From assembly GCA_022565595.1 (NCBI GenBank), contig JAIUML010000005.1, forward strand, positions 1 to 64,000: a stretch of 64,000 bases of DNA, given 5' to 3'. Shown one piece after another: positions 8,622 through 18,705 of the stretch (positions within the stretch are counted from its first letter, which is position 1; each line of letters begins with the position of its first letter). The position numbers and the translations under genes are program-made. The stretch comes from Saccharospirillum sp. Its GTDB lineage: Bacteria > Pseudomonadota > Gammaproteobacteria > Pseudomonadales > Natronospirillaceae. The notes beneath the pieces were generated by a model. That model searched no databases. It was not told where the DNA came from and saw only the letters and a list, made by a program, of their open reading frames with translations.

Positions 8622-8804
8622 TTACTCGCTGTCGTTTTCCGCAATGACCTTACGGCCTTTGTAGAAACCGTCAGGCGTAACGTGGTGACGACGGTGTGTC
8701 TCACCGCTGGTTGCATCTACTGACAAAGCGCTAGTCGTCAGTGCATCGTGCGAGCGACGCATTCCGCGACGGGAACGAGTCTTTTTGTTCTGCTGAACTG
8801 CCAT
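8622..8804 (-). CDS. rpmF: 50S ribosomal protein L32
   Basis: 60-residue basic protein of the large ribosomal subunit. The start [20 protein letters not shown] and the [11 protein letters not shown] core are typical of L32. It lacks the zinc cysteines, as gammaproteobacterial L32 does. The ATG at 8804 follows a GGAGG-type site. It lies between yceD and plsX, the classical order. Confidence 0.96.
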   Translation of the reverse strand: MAVQQNKKTRSRRGMRRSHDALTTSALSVDATSGETHRRHHVTPDGFYKGRKVIAENDSE

Positions 8805-8844
8805 GGCCGGGGCCTCCTACTATAAAGTACTTGCGTTTATCTCG

Positions 8845-9369
8845 TCAGGATCTCTTGAGAGATTCCAGAACCTTGAATGGGTTGTCTTTCTCTGTCGCCG
8901 GGCTTTCGTCCTGGTCGTCGGGCTTGAACTCGGTTTGAATCTGGCAATCACCGGGTTCGTGCGCCGCATACATGGGTAACGACAGCAGCAGCTCTTCCTC
9001 TATCATGTCTGCCAGATCAAGGCTCTGGTCTGGCAGCAGCATCAGCGGCTCAAGATCACCCGGCAATGCTCGGGCCATCTCATCGTTGTAAACGATGCCT
9101 AGCCGAAAGTGGCTTTGCAGGTCGTATTGAACCGGCTGCAAACAACGCTGACATTCGAGTGCGACACTGCCACTGACTGAGCCGGACACAAGCCGCCGTT
9201 TCTCTTCATCGCGTTCAAACTGCAATTGAGCTTCGAAATCAGCGCCGTCTTCTACAACCAGTTCGGACAACCGCTTCATGCGCCCGAACGCGATCACGCC
9301 TTCAAGTTGTGAAGACTGATCCGCCATTTTATAGGCGTCTACGCGTTCTGGAAGCTCGGATTTTGACAT
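8845..9369 (-). CDS. yceD: YceD family protein (DUF177)
   Basis: 174-residue member of the YceD/DUF177 family, co-transcribed with rpmF in most proteobacteria and linked to 23S rRNA/L32 accumulation in other systems; its exact action here is not known. The LECQRCLQPV segment carries the family's CxxC, and acidic residues dominate the second half. The start MSKSELPERV at 9369 is preferred over 9393, which would add eight residues not seen in the family. It is divergent from maf. Confidence 0.88.
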   Translation of the reverse strand: MSKSELPERVDAYKMADQSSQLEGVIAFGRMKRLSELVVEDGADFEAQLQFERDEEKRRLVSGSVSGSVALECQRCLQPVQYDLQSHFRLGIVYNDEMARALPGDLEPLMLLPDQSLDLADMIEEELLLSLPMYAAHEPGDCQIQTEFKPDDQDESPATEKDNPFKVLESLKRS

Positions 9370-9425
9370 AGGCGCGGTATGATACGGATGCAAATGCCCA
9401 AGTCAAAGCCTTTTTGAGGATTTTC

Positions 9426-10007
9426 ATGCAAACCCAGGCCCCATTACTATTGGCTTCCACCTCGACCTACCGAGCCCAACGCCTGAGCACACTCGGACTC
9501 GACTTCAAGCAGGCCGCACCTCAGTGCGATGAGACGCCCATTGCCGGCGAATCACCGGAGGCACTGTGCCTCAGGTTGTCCCGGCAGAAAGCCGATAGTC
9601 TGACCGACCAATTCCCGGACTACCTAATCATCGGCAGCGACCAAACGGCTAGCCTGGACAATGGCGAGCGCCTCGGCAAGCCTGGAAGCATTGAGAATGC
9701 CGTAGCCCAGCTTGTTGCTTGCTCCGGTAAGCGCCTTCGCTTTTATACTGGCGTTGCTCTGGCAGGGCCGGTTCGGCAAGCCTGGACAGTGGTAACCGAT
9801 GTTCAGTTTCGCACCCTCAGCCGGGCCGAGATTGAGCGCTATGTTGCTATTGACGCGCCGCTGGATTGTGCCGGCAGCTTCAAGGTGGAGGGGTTGGGTA
9901 TCAGCCTGTTCGAGTCTGTACAGAGCGATGACCCCAATGCCCTCATTGGTCTACCACTAATCTCTCTGGCCAGCCGGCTCAGGGCCATTGGCTGGCTGGT
10001 TCCATGA
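9426..10007 (+). CDS. Maf-like nucleotide pyrophosphatase (YceF subfamily)
   Basis: 193-residue Maf/Ham1-fold hydrolase. The YceF subfamily hydrolyses 7-methyl-GTP. Seen: LLLASTSTYRAQRLSTLG at the N-terminus, the catalytic acidic residues in IIGSDQTASLD and the CAGSFKVEGLG segment. The ATG at 9426 follows TGAGGA and is chosen over the TTG at 9414. It stands alone on the plus strand between divergent yceD and convergent sppA. Confidence 0.88.
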   Translation: MQTQAPLLLASTSTYRAQRLSTLGLDFKQAAPQCDETPIAGESPEALCLRLSRQKADSLTDQFPDYLIIGSDQTASLDNGERLGKPGSIENAVAQLVACSGKRLRFYTGVALAGPVRQAWTVVTDVQFRTLSRAEIERYVAIDAPLDCAGSFKVEGLGISLFESVQSDDPNALIGLPLISLASRLRAIGWLVP

Positions 10008-10020
10008 CGGTCACTAGCGG

Positions 10021-11013
10021 TTAGCGTAGCTGCCATTCATCCATTACACCCAATTGCACCAGGGTCTGGGCGATGCCAACCCCAAGATTGCGAGCGAACT
10101 GCTCCCAGGTGCCGGGTCGACGGGTAAAGTTCACCGTTCTTGGGTAACCGAGCTCCCTGGCCAGTTCAGCGGTCGATTTCAGACCATCCACCAGACCCAG
10201 CTCAACCGCCTGATGACCGGTCCAGATCAGTCCTGTAAACAACTTGTCTTCCGTTGTGGAGAGTCGGTCACCACGACCGGTTTTAACATCCTCAACGAAC
10301 TGGTCGTGAACGGTGTTCAACAAGACCTCGAACAAGGCGGCTTCTTCCGGGTCCAGGGGCTGAAAGGGATCCAGAAAGCTCTTGTGCTCTCCGGCTATAA
10401 ACTGACGACGCTCTACCCCGATTTTTTCCATAAGATCCTGGAAACCAAAGCTGGCAGCTGTAACACCAATGGAACCGATCAGACTGGCGCCATTTGCGTA
10501 GATGTTGTCTGCCGCCGCAGCGATATAGTAAGCACCACTGGCGCCGGTATCGGTGATCACGGCATTAATTGGGATGTCCGGGTTGAGTTCTTTCTGGCGA
10601 CGGATTTCATTGAAGATGTAGGAGGCCTGAACCGGGCTGCCACCACCGCTGTTGATGCGCAAGATCACCGCTCGAGTGTCGTTGTGATCAAGGGCGGCCT
10701 GAAGAGCCCCATAAATGGCATCAGCGCTGGAGACTTCACCATCCGCAATCATGCCTCGCACCTCAATAATGGCGGTATGGCCACCGGTTTTTTCAGGTGT
10801 GATGCTGGTTCTCAGATTACTGTTGGCAACAAACACCCAGAGCAAGGCGAAAAGGTAGATGAAGGTCAGAACCTTGAATACGGTGCCCCAGCGCCTCTGT
10901 TTTTTGAGTTCCGCTGTATTGGCCATTACGACCTTTTCTATCAGACGCCACTCTTTTTCAGAAGCCATCGAGTGCTCCTGGTTGGGGCCACTGTCTTTGT
11001 CTCTACCAAACAT
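10021..11013 (-). CDS. sppA: Signal peptide peptidase SppA-type, S49 family
   Basis: 330-residue membrane protease that degrades cleaved signal peptides. One transmembrane segment lies at about 44-62. The periplasmic catalytic dyad is visible as S159 (DTGASGAYYIAAAA) and K211 (GEHKSFLDPF). It is the short (about 330 residue) single-domain form, not the 600-residue tandem form of E. coli SppA. In Pseudomonas-type order a gph-like phosphatase sits between this gene and rluC; here the gap is 73 bases and empty. Confidence 0.88.
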   Translation of the reverse strand: MFGRDKDSGPNQEHSMASEKEWRLIEKVVMANTAELKKQRRWGTVFKVLTFIYLFALLWVFVANSNLRTSITPEKTGGHTAIIEVRGMIADGEVSSADAIYGALQAALDHNDTRAVILRINSGGGSPVQASYIFNEIRRQKELNPDIPINAVITDTGASGAYYIAAAADNIYANGASLIGSIGVTAASFGFQDLMEKIGVERRQFIAGEHKSFLDPFQPLDPEEAALFEVLLNTVHDQFVEDVKTGRGDRLSTTEDKLFTGLIWTGHQAVELGLVDGLKSTAELARELGYPRTVNFTRRPGTWEQFARNLGVGIAQTLVQLGVMDEWQLR

Positions 11014-11086
11014 CCGCTGAATCCTGTTTCAATGGCAACACTGCTTAAGAAATACTATGGCGATCCGCTTGACCACCAGGAATGAT

Positions 11087-12043
11087 TCAATTCCTGCTTT
11101 GCTGACCTGCCTGAAGGCTCTGTAACAGCCTGTGTAATGGTTTCTCCAGCGGCGCCTGAACCGTCAAGGGTTCACCGCTGACTGGATGCGGGACGGTAAG
11201 CTGAGCGGCGTGCAAAAACAAGCGACTCAATCCCAATTTACGGCATTCCGACTCGGCTTCTTCAGTTTGATACTTGGTGTCGCCCAGAATCGGATGCCCC
11301 GCAAACTGACAATGCACTCTGATCTGATGAGTCCGCCCGGTCACTGGCTGTGCTTCTACCCAACTGACCTCCTTGTATACGCCCAGAGCTCTGAATCGGG
11401 TTAGCGAGGCCTTTCCTTCTTCATTAACAGTGACGCGGCGCTCGCCTCCCACTGCCTGGTGTTTCAACAAGGGTGCAGAGATCTGTTGTACCTGTGCCGG
11501 CCACTGCCCCATTACCAGACACCAATACACTTTTTTTACCTGGGTCTTTTGCCGAAAGGCTTCCTGAAGGGTTTTCAGTGCACTGCGCTTCTTGGCAATG
11601 AGCACCACCCCGGAGGTATCACGATCTAGCCGATGTACCAGTTCCACGAAGCGTTGTTCAGGGTGCATGGCACGGTAAGACTCTATCAGGCCAAGATGGA
11701 TGCCGGAGCCGCCATGAACAGCCAAACCCGAGGGCTTATTGAAGGCGACCATAACGTCATCTTCATAGAGGATGGCGCTGTCCAGCTGATGGCGCAGTTG
11801 TTGCCCAGGCACAGGCCTGGCCTCAGTGGTTTCAGGCAGGGTCACCGGCGGTAGCCGGAGCTGATCGTCTGCCTGGAGTCTGTATTCGGGTTTGACGCGT
11901 TTGCCATTAACGCGCACCTCGCCCTTGCGCAGCAACCGATAGACGCGGCTTTTGGGCAGTTTCTTCCAATAGCCCAGCAAAAAGTTGTCGATGCGTTGGT
12001 CACAGCGATCCGATTCGACGCGAAGAAATTCGACTTTAGACAC
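11087..12043 (-). CDS. rluC: 23S rRNA pseudouridine synthase RluC
   Basis: 318-residue pseudouridine synthase acting on 23S rRNA positions 955, 2504 and 2580 in E. coli. An S4 RNA-binding domain (about 14-75, with SRVYRLLRKGEVRVNGKRV) precedes the RluA-type catalytic domain. The catalytic aspartate is D140 in HRLDRDTSG. GRTHQIRVH is also present. It is divergent from rne, as in E. coli and Pseudomonas, which supports the RluC assignment over other RluA-family members. Confidence 0.93.
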   Translation of the reverse strand: MSKVEFLRVESDRCDQRIDNFLLGYWKKLPKSRVYRLLRKGEVRVNGKRVKPEYRLQADDQLRLPPVTLPETTEARPVPGQQLRHQLDSAILYEDDVMVAFNKPSGLAVHGGSGIHLGLIESYRAMHPEQRFVELVHRLDRDTSGVVLIAKKRSALKTLQEAFRQKTQVKKVYWCLVMGQWPAQVQQISAPLLKHQAVGGERRVTVNEEGKASLTRFRALGVYKEVSWVEAQPVTGRTHQIRVHCQFAGHPILGDTKYQTEEAESECRKLGLSRLFLHAAQLTVPHPVSGEPLTVQAPLEKPLHRLLQSLQAGQQSRN

Positions 12044-12105
12044 TCAATGGGCCCATAGGTGATTATGGCGCGAAGTGTACCATCCTTGGGGGCGCTTCAG
12101 AATAA

Positions 12106-12134
12106 TTGTCCACAGGCCTTTCAACTGCTACACT
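12106..12134 (+). promoter_or_regulatory. Candidate sigma-70 promoter of rne
   Basis: TTGTCC and TACACT are separated by exactly 17 bases, and TGC precedes the -10. Transcription would start near 12141 and give a leader of about 395 bases, close to the 361-base rne leader known in E. coli. Confidence 0.55.
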
Positions 12135-12140
12135 CCTGCT

Positions 12141-12534
12141 TGCTGGGACATCTGCAGACCTACCATCCAGAGACCACACAGATGGCAAGGATCAGATCCC
12201 AACCCGATTCGGTGACAATACCCGAGTCAACAAATTTGGTTGGGCAGCAAGTACAGATTTAAACAGCGTATGACGATGGGTTCATACGGAAGAAAGCACT
12301 TCATGGCAACCGCATTTAATCGCAACCGCATAGGCAAGTGCTTCTAAATAGAGCGGGCATCCCCGTAAGACTCTGTCCGTTGCCCTGTTGTTGCCGGAAA
12401 ACACCGACTGTTGGCGCATCGCTTTCGATGTGCCAGATCCAACGGTACCGATTTTCTATCGGTGTTCGCCCGCCTGTAAAGCCTGGTCTTGCTGCTCTGT
12501 CATTCATGGAATGTTTACAGAGTAATCACCTTCA
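12141..12534 (+). promoter_or_regulatory. Long structured leader of rne
   Basis: No gene fits this stretch. It holds several hairpins: an 8-base pair of arms AAGCACTT/AAGTGCTT around 12294-12344, GGCGCATCG/CGATGTGCC near 12414-12435 with a CTTT loop, and ACCGAT/ATCGGT near 12446-12462. In E. coli the rne leader folds into hairpins that RNase E itself binds to limit its own expression. A similar role here is inferred. Confidence 0.5.
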
Positions 12535-15396
12535 ATGAAAAGAATGCTAATCAACGCTACTCAGTCTGAAGAGCTCAGGGTAGCACTGGTAGATGGGCAA
12601 AAGCTGTACGATCTCGATATTGAAACCGGCTTCAGAGAACAAAAAAAAGCCAACATCTATAAAGGCAAGATCACTCGGGTTGAACCCAGCCTCGAAGCTG
12701 CCTTCGTCGACTTCGGCGCTGAACGCCACGGCTTTCTACCATTAAAAGAAATCGCCCGCGAATATTTCGCAGACCCCTCCCAATCCTCCCGTGCTGGCAT
12801 TCGTGAGCTGGTCAAGGAAGGCACCGAAGTCATTATTCAGGTCGACAAGGAAGAGCGTGGCAACAAGGGCGCCGCCCTGACGACCATGATCAGCCTTGCT
12901 GGTCGCTATCTGGTGCTGATGCCCAATAACCCTCGTGCAGGGGGGATTTCCCGCCGTATCGAAGGCGATGAGCGCGCTCAGATTCGCGATGCCCTCCAGG
13001 GCGTTACTGTGCCAGAAGGCATGGGCATCATCGTTCGTACTGCCGGCATCGGTCGCAGCGCCGAGGAGCTGCAGTGGGATCTGGATTACCTGATTCAACT
13101 CTGGGAGTCCATTCGAGAGGCATCTGTCAGCCGCCCTGCCCCCTTCCTGATTCTGCAGGAAAGCAATGTCATTCTGCGCGCTATTCGCGACTACCTGCGT
13201 CAGGACATTGGCGAAGTATTGATCGACAGCAAAGACGCCTACCAGTACGCCCTGGACTTCGTGCAGAAAGTCATGCCGAATTACCAGAGCAAACTGAAGC
13301 TCTACGAGGACTCGGTACCTCTGTTCAATCGATACCAGATCGAAGCACAAATCGAGAGTGCCTTTCAGCGTGAAGTGAAACTGCCCAGCGGCGGCTCTAT
13401 TGTGATCGACCCGACCGAAGCGCTGGTTTCCATCGACATCAACTCCAGCCGCTCAACCAAGGGTGGCGATATCGAAGAGACGGCTTTTCACACCAATATC
13501 GAAGCTGCCGACGAAATCGCTCGCCAACTGCGCTTGCGCGATATGGGTGGCCTGGTGGTTATCGATTTTATCGACATGAACCAGGCAAAACATCAGCGTG
13601 AAGTCGAAGCCAGAATTCGCGACGCCACCAATTCAGATCGAGCCAGAGTTCAGATTGGTCGCCTGTCTCGCTTTGGGTTGTTGGAAATGTCTCGCCAGCG
13701 ATTGCGCCCCTCTTTGGGTGAGACCAGTGGCATTGTCTGCCCTCGTTGCAACGGCCATGGCATCATTCGCGATGTAAAATCACTGTCCTTGGCAATACTG
13801 CGTCTGGTAGAAGAAGAATCGTTGAAGGAACGAACCGCTCAAATCCGAGCCATTGTTCCGCTCACTGTCGCTACCTACCTGCTGAACGAAAAGCGCGAAG
13901 CCATATACGATATAGAACGTCGCCAAAAGCTCCACGTTCTGGTGGTGCCCAACCCACAGATGGAGACGCCGCATTACGAAGTAGTGCGTCTGCGTGACGA
14001 CGACGAAAGCCTGGCCAACGCCGAACCCAGCTACGCGATGAAGTTCAGTGAAGCGCCGATTGAAACCGAAACCGTCCTGGAGGCTCAAGCCAAACCCCAG
14101 GAAGCGGCCATCAGTAGCATTCAGACGCCGCGCATGCCCGCGCCACCTTCCGCCGAGCCAGAACCTGTCAGCAAGGCCGCCGCTCAACCGGCCGCCGCAC
14201 CTGCGGGGCCCGGCTTGTTCAAGCGCCTGTCCAACTGGTTCGGACAGGCGTTGGCGGGTAGCGATACACCAGAAGCGAAGCCTGATCCTCAGAAACCCAC
14301 ACGCTCGACAGATGAAGAACGTGACCGCAACCGCTCCAGTCGCCCTGCCCGTTCCGGCAATCGCGGTGGCAACCGCAACCGCGGACGCGACGGCAGAGAC
14401 GGCGGCAACCGCCAGAGTCGGAACAGTGAAGCCACTGGCAGCGAGCGCGCACCCAACCGGGAAACCAACAAGGCTGCACCACGCAACAAGGATCGTAAAG
14501 CGGAAGAAGTCAAACCAGCGGCCGTCAGCAACGACGCGGTCACTGAAGAGAGTACCGAAAGCAAGGGGCGTGGACGTCCTACGCAGCGCCCAGCGGTAAA
14601 ACGCAGAGAGGAACGGGACGACTCGACAGGCCGTGTGCCATTGGATGAGATCGGCAAGAACCGGAAAGTGCGTGGTATCAGCAAGAACGCTGCGAAACGG
14701 CCAGACCCTGCGATGCCGGATAAACCCATTACCGACATCGAAACCGTGATCAACCTGATTTCGAGCAAGAACGAAGCGTCAGCCCAGGCAGAAAAAGCCA
14801 ACGCTCAGGCGCAACAGGCCCAGGAAAGGACAGAAGTCCAGACCGAGTCCAACACTGGGGTCGAAACGCCAGAACCGTCCAGGCTGGATGATTCACCGAA
14901 AGCACGAGTGGCTCATGAGAGAATCGACAGTGACGAACCTCAGGCCCGAGTAGAGTCACAGGAACAACCGCCTCAAGCGGAAGAGTCGAATAAAACAGAA
15001 CCTGCTGCCACAACTGCCGAGCCTGTTGTTGAACAGCTCGAAACCAGAGTTGCCAGCGCGTCCGAATTGCCTGCGTCTGAAGAGCAAGCGGACACCAAAG
15101 CGGAAGTCACACGCTTTCATGTAACCTCTGAGGAAAATACGGCGAGTCCTGATCAGCAAGCTGAGGATGACGCTGAAGCAGTCAAACCAAAGGCTGTTGA
15201 GCCGGAAACAACCAGGCAGGAGCCTGCTGTTGCGGAAGCTTTCAAGCAGGATGCTTCAGAGACAGCCCCTGCTGAAGCTTCCAAAGAAGCCAATGACAGC
15301 AGCGATGCCGCGAGTGAAGACAGCTCAAAAAGAGCCTCCAACGACCCGCGCGAAGTTCGCCGCCGTATGATGACGGACACAGAAAAAGACAGCTGA
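12535..15396 (+). CDS. rne: Ribonuclease E
   Basis: 953-residue endoribonuclease, core of the RNA degradosome at the inner membrane; it processes rRNA and tRNA and starts mRNA decay. N-terminal half: S1 domain (about 35-125), 5' sensor and DNase I-like catalytic region with the metal aspartates in [11 protein letters not shown] and VVIDFIDM, and the zinc-link CPRCNGHG at about 401-408. Second half is disordered: an amphipathic membrane helix ([14 protein letters not shown], about 559-572), an Arg-rich RNA-binding tract (about 596-640), then a long Glu/Ala/Gln-rich tail where partner proteins usually bind. The ATG at 12535 is followed by the standard [17 protein letters not shown]. Confidence 0.97.
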   Translation: MKRMLINATQSEELRVALVDGQKLYDLDIETGFREQKKANIYKGKITRVEPSLEAAFVDFGAERHGFLPLKEIAREYFADPSQSSRAGIRELVKEGTEVIIQVDKEERGNKGAALTTMISLAGRYLVLMPNNPRAGGISRRIEGDERAQIRDALQGVTVPEGMGIIVRTAGIGRSAEELQWDLDYLIQLWESIREASVSRPAPFLILQESNVILRAIRDYLRQDIGEVLIDSKDAYQYALDFVQKVMPNYQSKLKLYEDSVPLFNRYQIEAQIESAFQREVKLPSGGSIVIDPTEALVSIDINSSRSTKGGDIEETAFHTNIEAADEIARQLRLRDMGGLVVIDFIDMNQAKHQREVEARIRDATNSDRARVQIGRLSRFGLLEMSRQRLRPSLGETSGIVCPRCNGHGIIRDVKSLSLAILRLVEEESLKERTAQIRAIVPLTVATYLLNEKREAIYDIERRQKLHVLVVPNPQMETPHYEVVRLRDDDESLANAEPSYAMKFSEAPIETETVLEAQAKPQEAAISSIQTPRMPAPPSAEPEPVSKAAAQPAAAPAGPGLFKRLSNWFGQALAGSDTPEAKPDPQKPTRSTDEERDRNRSSRPARSGNRGGNRNRGRDGRDGGNRQSRNSEATGSERAPNRETNKAAPRNKDRKAEEVKPAAVSNDAVTEESTESKGRGRPTQRPAVKRREERDDSTGRVPLDEIGKNRKVRGISKNAAKRPDPAMPDKPITDIETVINLISSKNEASAQAEKANAQAQQAQERTEVQTESNTGVETPEPSRLDDSPKARVAHERIDSDEPQARVESQEQPPQAEESNKTEPAATTAEPVVEQLETRVASASELPASEEQADTKAEVTRFHVTSEENTASPDQQAEDDAEAVKPKAVEPETTRQEPAVAEAFKQDASETAPAEASKEANDSSDAASEDSSKRASNDPREVRRRMMTDTEKDS

Positions 15397-15420
15397 GGTC
15401 TCGCCTCATCTCCAGCCCCA

Positions 15421-15448
15421 AAAAAGCCCGCTTCCAGCGGGCTTTTTT
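15421..15448. terminator. Bidirectional terminator between rne and murB
   Basis: AAAAAAGCCCGC and GCGGGCTTTTTT pair around a 5-base loop. It lies between convergent rne and murB and has A/T tracts on both sides, so it can serve both strands. Confidence 0.88.
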
Positions 15449-15460
15449 ATGGGTGTGGCC

Positions 15461-16480
15461 TTAACGCCAGAAGCGAGGCTCTGGCTCCAGTTGTACGCCG
15501 AAGGTGTCCTCTACCCGGGCCTGAACATGGTGCTGCCAATCCAGTATCGCTGCAGTACCTGCCCGCAGTGGATTGACCAGCACCAATGCCTGCTTCTCGT
15601 AACAACCGACGCCCTGGGCATTGTGTTTGCCCTTTAAACCCGCTTGCTCGATCAACCAGCCTGCCGCCAGCTTCCAGAGACCATCTTCTTGAGCAAAGGA
15701 AACCAGGTTTGGCCACTCTGTCATGATTCGCTCACGCGTTGCAGTATCCACCAACGGATTCTTGAAAAAACTGCCCGCATTGGGCAGCTCGGTTGGGTCG
15801 GGCAACCTGGATTGGCGCGTGGCTATCACCTCTTCCATGACCTGTTGAGCAGTCAGCCCTGATTGGCCTGCCAGGCTTTTCAGGGGGCCGTAATCAAGCC
15901 GGGGCGAAAAAATACGCGAAAGCAGAAGATCTATGGCCGTGATCACAAAACGACCTTCTTCCTGCTTGAACAGGCTGTCGCGGTAACTCAAACGACAGTC
16001 TGCGGTATGCAAGTAGCGCCACCCCTTGAGCTGGCAGTCGTAGACCTCTACCCCGACCAGGTGATCGCTCAATTCAACGCCATAGGCACCGATGTTTTGT
16101 ACCGGGGCCGCGCCTACCAGACCGGGAATCAGCGCCAGGTTTTCCAGGCCGCACAAACCCTGCTCAACGGTAAAAACAACCGTATCGTGCCAGGTCTCGC
16201 CGGCATTGAACCGCCAGAGTTCATCGCCATTATCATAAACGGCGCGTTGCTCGCGCCCTGGCAAACGCATGGCCAGGACCAGAGCGTGAACAGTCTGTGC
16301 CAGCACCAGGTTGCTGCCACCGCCCAACACCCGAACGTCCAGCTCATGCTGGTGTGCCCAGTCTATCGCTGGCTGCAATTGAGCGCGCTCGGTGACCTCA
16401 ACGAAGTGCGAGGCTGTTGCTGAAACGCCCAGGCTATTGAGTGCACCCAGGGGCACCTTCTGGCTGACGGTTGGAGTCAA
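15461..16480 (-). CDS. murB: UDP-N-acetylenolpyruvoylglucosamine reductase
   Basis: 339-residue FAD enzyme that reduces UDP-GlcNAc-enolpyruvate to UDP-MurNAc with NADPH in peptidoglycan precursor synthesis. FAD-binding features are VLGGGSNLVLA near 52-62 and GLENLALIPGLVGAAPVQNIGAYG; the catalytic serine is in NAGSFFKNP. It is the type I (E. coli-like) length. The ATG overlaps the upstream phosphatase stop by four bases, placing it last in the lpxK-kdsB operon. Confidence 0.95.
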   Translation of the reverse strand: MTPTVSQKVPLGALNSLGVSATASHFVEVTERAQLQPAIDWAHQHELDVRVLGGGSNLVLAQTVHALVLAMRLPGREQRAVYDNGDELWRFNAGETWHDTVVFTVEQGLCGLENLALIPGLVGAAPVQNIGAYGVELSDHLVGVEVYDCQLKGWRYLHTADCRLSYRDSLFKQEEGRFVITAIDLLLSRIFSPRLDYGPLKSLAGQSGLTAQQVMEEVIATRQSRLPDPTELPNAGSFFKNPLVDTATRERIMTEWPNLVSFAQEDGLWKLAAGWLIEQAGLKGKHNAQGVGCYEKQALVLVNPLRAGTAAILDWQHHVQARVEDTFGVQLEPEPRFWR

Positions 16481-16971
16481 TTCAGCACTTCCTGCTTCAG
16501 GCGATCCAGCAGGGCCTGGCTGGCTGTTTCACATAGGTCCAGTACTGTCTCGAAGCCTTCTTCGCCGCCGAAGTATGGGTCGGGTACTTCCAGTTGAGTC
16601 GTATTCGGCAGCAGGGACAGAAACAGCACCAGTTGTGCCGTCGAGTCACTTGGCCGAATGGCTTCCAGATTGGCCATATTCTGTCGATCCATGGCCAGTA
16701 TCCAGTCGAAGGTGTAAAAATCATTCACCGTCACCTGCCGTGCCTTGAGTGACGACAAGTCTATACCTCGTTTTGTGGCGAAACTTTGTGCGCGAGAATC
16801 AGGCGACTTGCCGAGGTGGTATGCTGCGGTACCTGCGGAGTCAACACGGACCCGGCCAGCAAGCTCGGTCTGAGCCAACTGATGTTCAAATACGCCCTGG
16901 GCTGTCGGAGAGCGGCAAATGTTGCCCAGGCAGACAAAGAGCACGGCCGGGTTGGCTGGTTGTGCAGGCAT
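16477..16971 (-). CDS. Low molecular weight protein-tyrosine phosphatase
   Basis: 164-residue cysteine phosphatase. The P-loop C-x5-R-S is in VCLGNICRSPTAQG and the general acid in VPDPYFGGEEGF. Substrate is unknown. The start at 16971 (MPAQPANPAVLFVCLGN) overlaps the kdsB stop by four bases; the frame extends to 16995 but coupling favours the shorter form. The same gene sits between kdsB and murB in Pseudomonas. Confidence 0.9.
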   Translation of the reverse strand: MPAQPANPAVLFVCLGNICRSPTAQGVFEHQLAQTELAGRVRVDSAGTAAYHLGKSPDSRAQSFATKRGIDLSSLKARQVTVNDFYTFDWILAMDRQNMANLEAIRPSDSTAQLVLFLSLLPNTTQLEVPDPYFGGEEGFETVLDLCETASQALLDRLKQEVLN

Positions 16972-17723
16972 CAGCAATCCTCCTGTTGAAAACATTGCCT
17001 GACTGCGGCCAGGTCTGCGGCTGTATCGACACCGGCTGGCACGGCCCGGGTGGCCGGAGCGGCGACAATCATTTTACCATGCTGCATGAATCGCAATTGC
17101 TCCAGACGTTCTATCTGTTCCAGTGGCGCTTCCGGCCATTGCACAAAGCCATCGAGGGCGCTTTTTCGATACGCATAGAGCCCGATGTGGCGCTTCCAGA
17201 GTTGAGGTGTTTCCTGATGGGTTTTGTCTCGGTCGAAGGGAATCGGCGCTCGACTGAAATAGAGGACTCGTCCGGCGTCATCCTGAACCATTTTGACCGC
17301 GTTCGGGTTCTGTACCACTGCAATATCTGAGACGAGCTCGAACAGTGTCGCCACGGCCGCTTCCGGGTTTGCTTCCAACAGTTGCGCCACCTGAAGGATG
17401 TTGTCAACCGGCATCAGCGGCTCATCGCCCTGCAAGTTTATGACGATATCGTCCGGCGCCAGACTCAATAGACTGGCGGCTTCCTGCAATCTATCGGTGC
17501 CCGATGGATGATCGGCCGAGGTCATTACAACCGAGTGGCCGGCCTGGGCTACGACATCGTGAATGCGTTGATCGTCCGTCGCCACGACGACCTGCCCCAT
17601 GCCGACCCGCCTGGCGACTTCGACGACACGCAGAATCATTGGTAAACCAGCGATATCCAGCAAGGGTTTACCAGGCAATCGGCTCGAACCATATCGCGCC
17701 GGTATCATGATGACGGTGGTCAC
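16971..17723 (-). CDS. kdsB: 3-deoxy-manno-octulosonate cytidylyltransferase
   Basis: 250-residue enzyme activating Kdo with CTP to CMP-Kdo before transfer to lipid A. N-terminal IPARYGSSRLPGKPL is the nucleotidyltransferase signature; INLQGDEPLM holds the metal-binding aspartate. It overlaps lpxK and the tyrosine phosphatase gene by four bases each. The small trm112/ycaR gene often found between lpxK and kdsB is absent. Confidence 0.95.
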   Translation of the reverse strand: MTTVIMIPARYGSSRLPGKPLLDIAGLPMILRVVEVARRVGMGQVVVATDDQRIHDVVAQAGHSVVMTSADHPSGTDRLQEAASLLSLAPDDIVINLQGDEPLMPVDNILQVAQLLEANPEAAVATLFELVSDIAVVQNPNAVKMVQDDAGRVLYFSRAPIPFDRDKTHQETPQLWKRHIGLYAYRKSALDGFVQWPEAPLEQIERLEQLRFMQHGKMIVAAPATRAVPAGVDTAADLAAVRQCFQQEDC

Positions 17724-18670
17724 TTGAGTAGACTCCTGATTCTATCAGCAATATCGGCCAGCAATTCTACTGGCAAGGCTGGCCTTAAGTGAATTACATA
17801 GCAATGAGGGGGTAGCGGTGTTTGCAACTTGACGGCGTCCTTTTCGGTGATGACCAGGGGCTGAGCGGTATCACGCAGCAGGGCTTCGGGGACTGCAGCG
17901 TGGTCACCTGGTTCGACCAGCCGTACAACCTCATAACCCCATTCGTTGAGGCTGAGCACCACGCTGCCTGGATCACCAATACCAGCGCAGACCACCACCC
18001 GGCTGTGCTCAGGCAATGGCAGCCCAGCCGCATTAACCGGGCGTTGAGGGTTCAGGCTCAACACTGCAGACACCGCTATTCCTGGCGGAGCCTGATGCTT
18101 GCCAACAACCCAGTCGACCAGTTCAAGGCGTTCAATCGGCTCTCGCAAGGGCCCTGCAGGCAACAGGCAACCATTGCCAAGGCCACGTCGCCCATCAATC
18201 ATGACCAATTCCAGACTGCGCCCCATTGCGTAGTGCTGAAGGCCGTCATCACTGATGACAACATCCAGTGGCTGCGCATTCACCAGGGTACGGACCGCTC
18301 GATCCCGGTTCGGGTCAACTACTGTGGGGCACTGGAGTTGGCGATACAGCAGTAAGGGTTCATCACCACAGAGTGCAGCAGAACTGTTGGCCGTGACTTT
18401 GTATGGATAGGCGGTGGCTTTGCCGCCATAGCCACGCGATACGAGACCGCAGCGCAAGCCCTGACCCTGCAGGTAGTTGACCAGAGCACTGATAGCGGGC
18501 GTTTTACCGGTACCACCAACGCTGAGATTACCGACGACCAATAGGGGTACGCCGTAACTGGCAGCCTTGCGTTTGCGCAGTCGCAAGCGAACTACCTTCG
18601 CAAAAACCCAGCTTAAAGGCCATAACAGCCTCGCTTGCCAGCCAGGTTGTGGAAGATACCAGAATTTCAT
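17720..18670 (-). CDS. lpxK: Tetraacyldisaccharide 4'-kinase
   Basis: 316-residue inner-membrane-associated kinase that phosphorylates the 4' position of the lipid A disaccharide. A membrane-anchoring N-terminus (FWYLPQPGWQARLLWPLSW) is followed by the Walker A NLSVGGTGKTP (about 48-58) and VISDDGLQHY. It lies directly after exbD and overlaps kdsB. Together with lpxH further right it represents the lipid A branch in this window. Confidence 0.94.
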   Translation of the reverse strand: MKFWYLPQPGWQARLLWPLSWVFAKVVRLRLRKRKAASYGVPLLVVGNLSVGGTGKTPAISALVNYLQGQGLRCGLVSRGYGGKATAYPYKVTANSSAALCGDEPLLLYRQLQCPTVVDPNRDRAVRTLVNAQPLDVVISDDGLQHYAMGRSLELVMIDGRRGLGNGCLLPAGPLREPIERLELVDWVVGKHQAPPGIAVSAVLSLNPQRPVNAAGLPLPEHSRVVVCAGIGDPGSVVLSLNEWGYEVVRLVEPGDHAAVPEALLRDTAQPLVITEKDAVKLQTPLPPHCYVIHLRPALPVELLADIADRIRSLLK

Positions 18671-18705
18671 GTCAATCTGGCTGTAATGAGCATGAGTCGT
18701 GCCGC

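Noticed and set aside
10054-11085. 343-codon frame opposite sppA
   Set aside because: Antisense shadow; no family features and no ribosome site.
14048-14599. Basic frames inside the second half of rne on both strands
   Set aside because: The low-complexity Arg/Glu/Ala coding of rne opens long frames in all phases; none has start signals.
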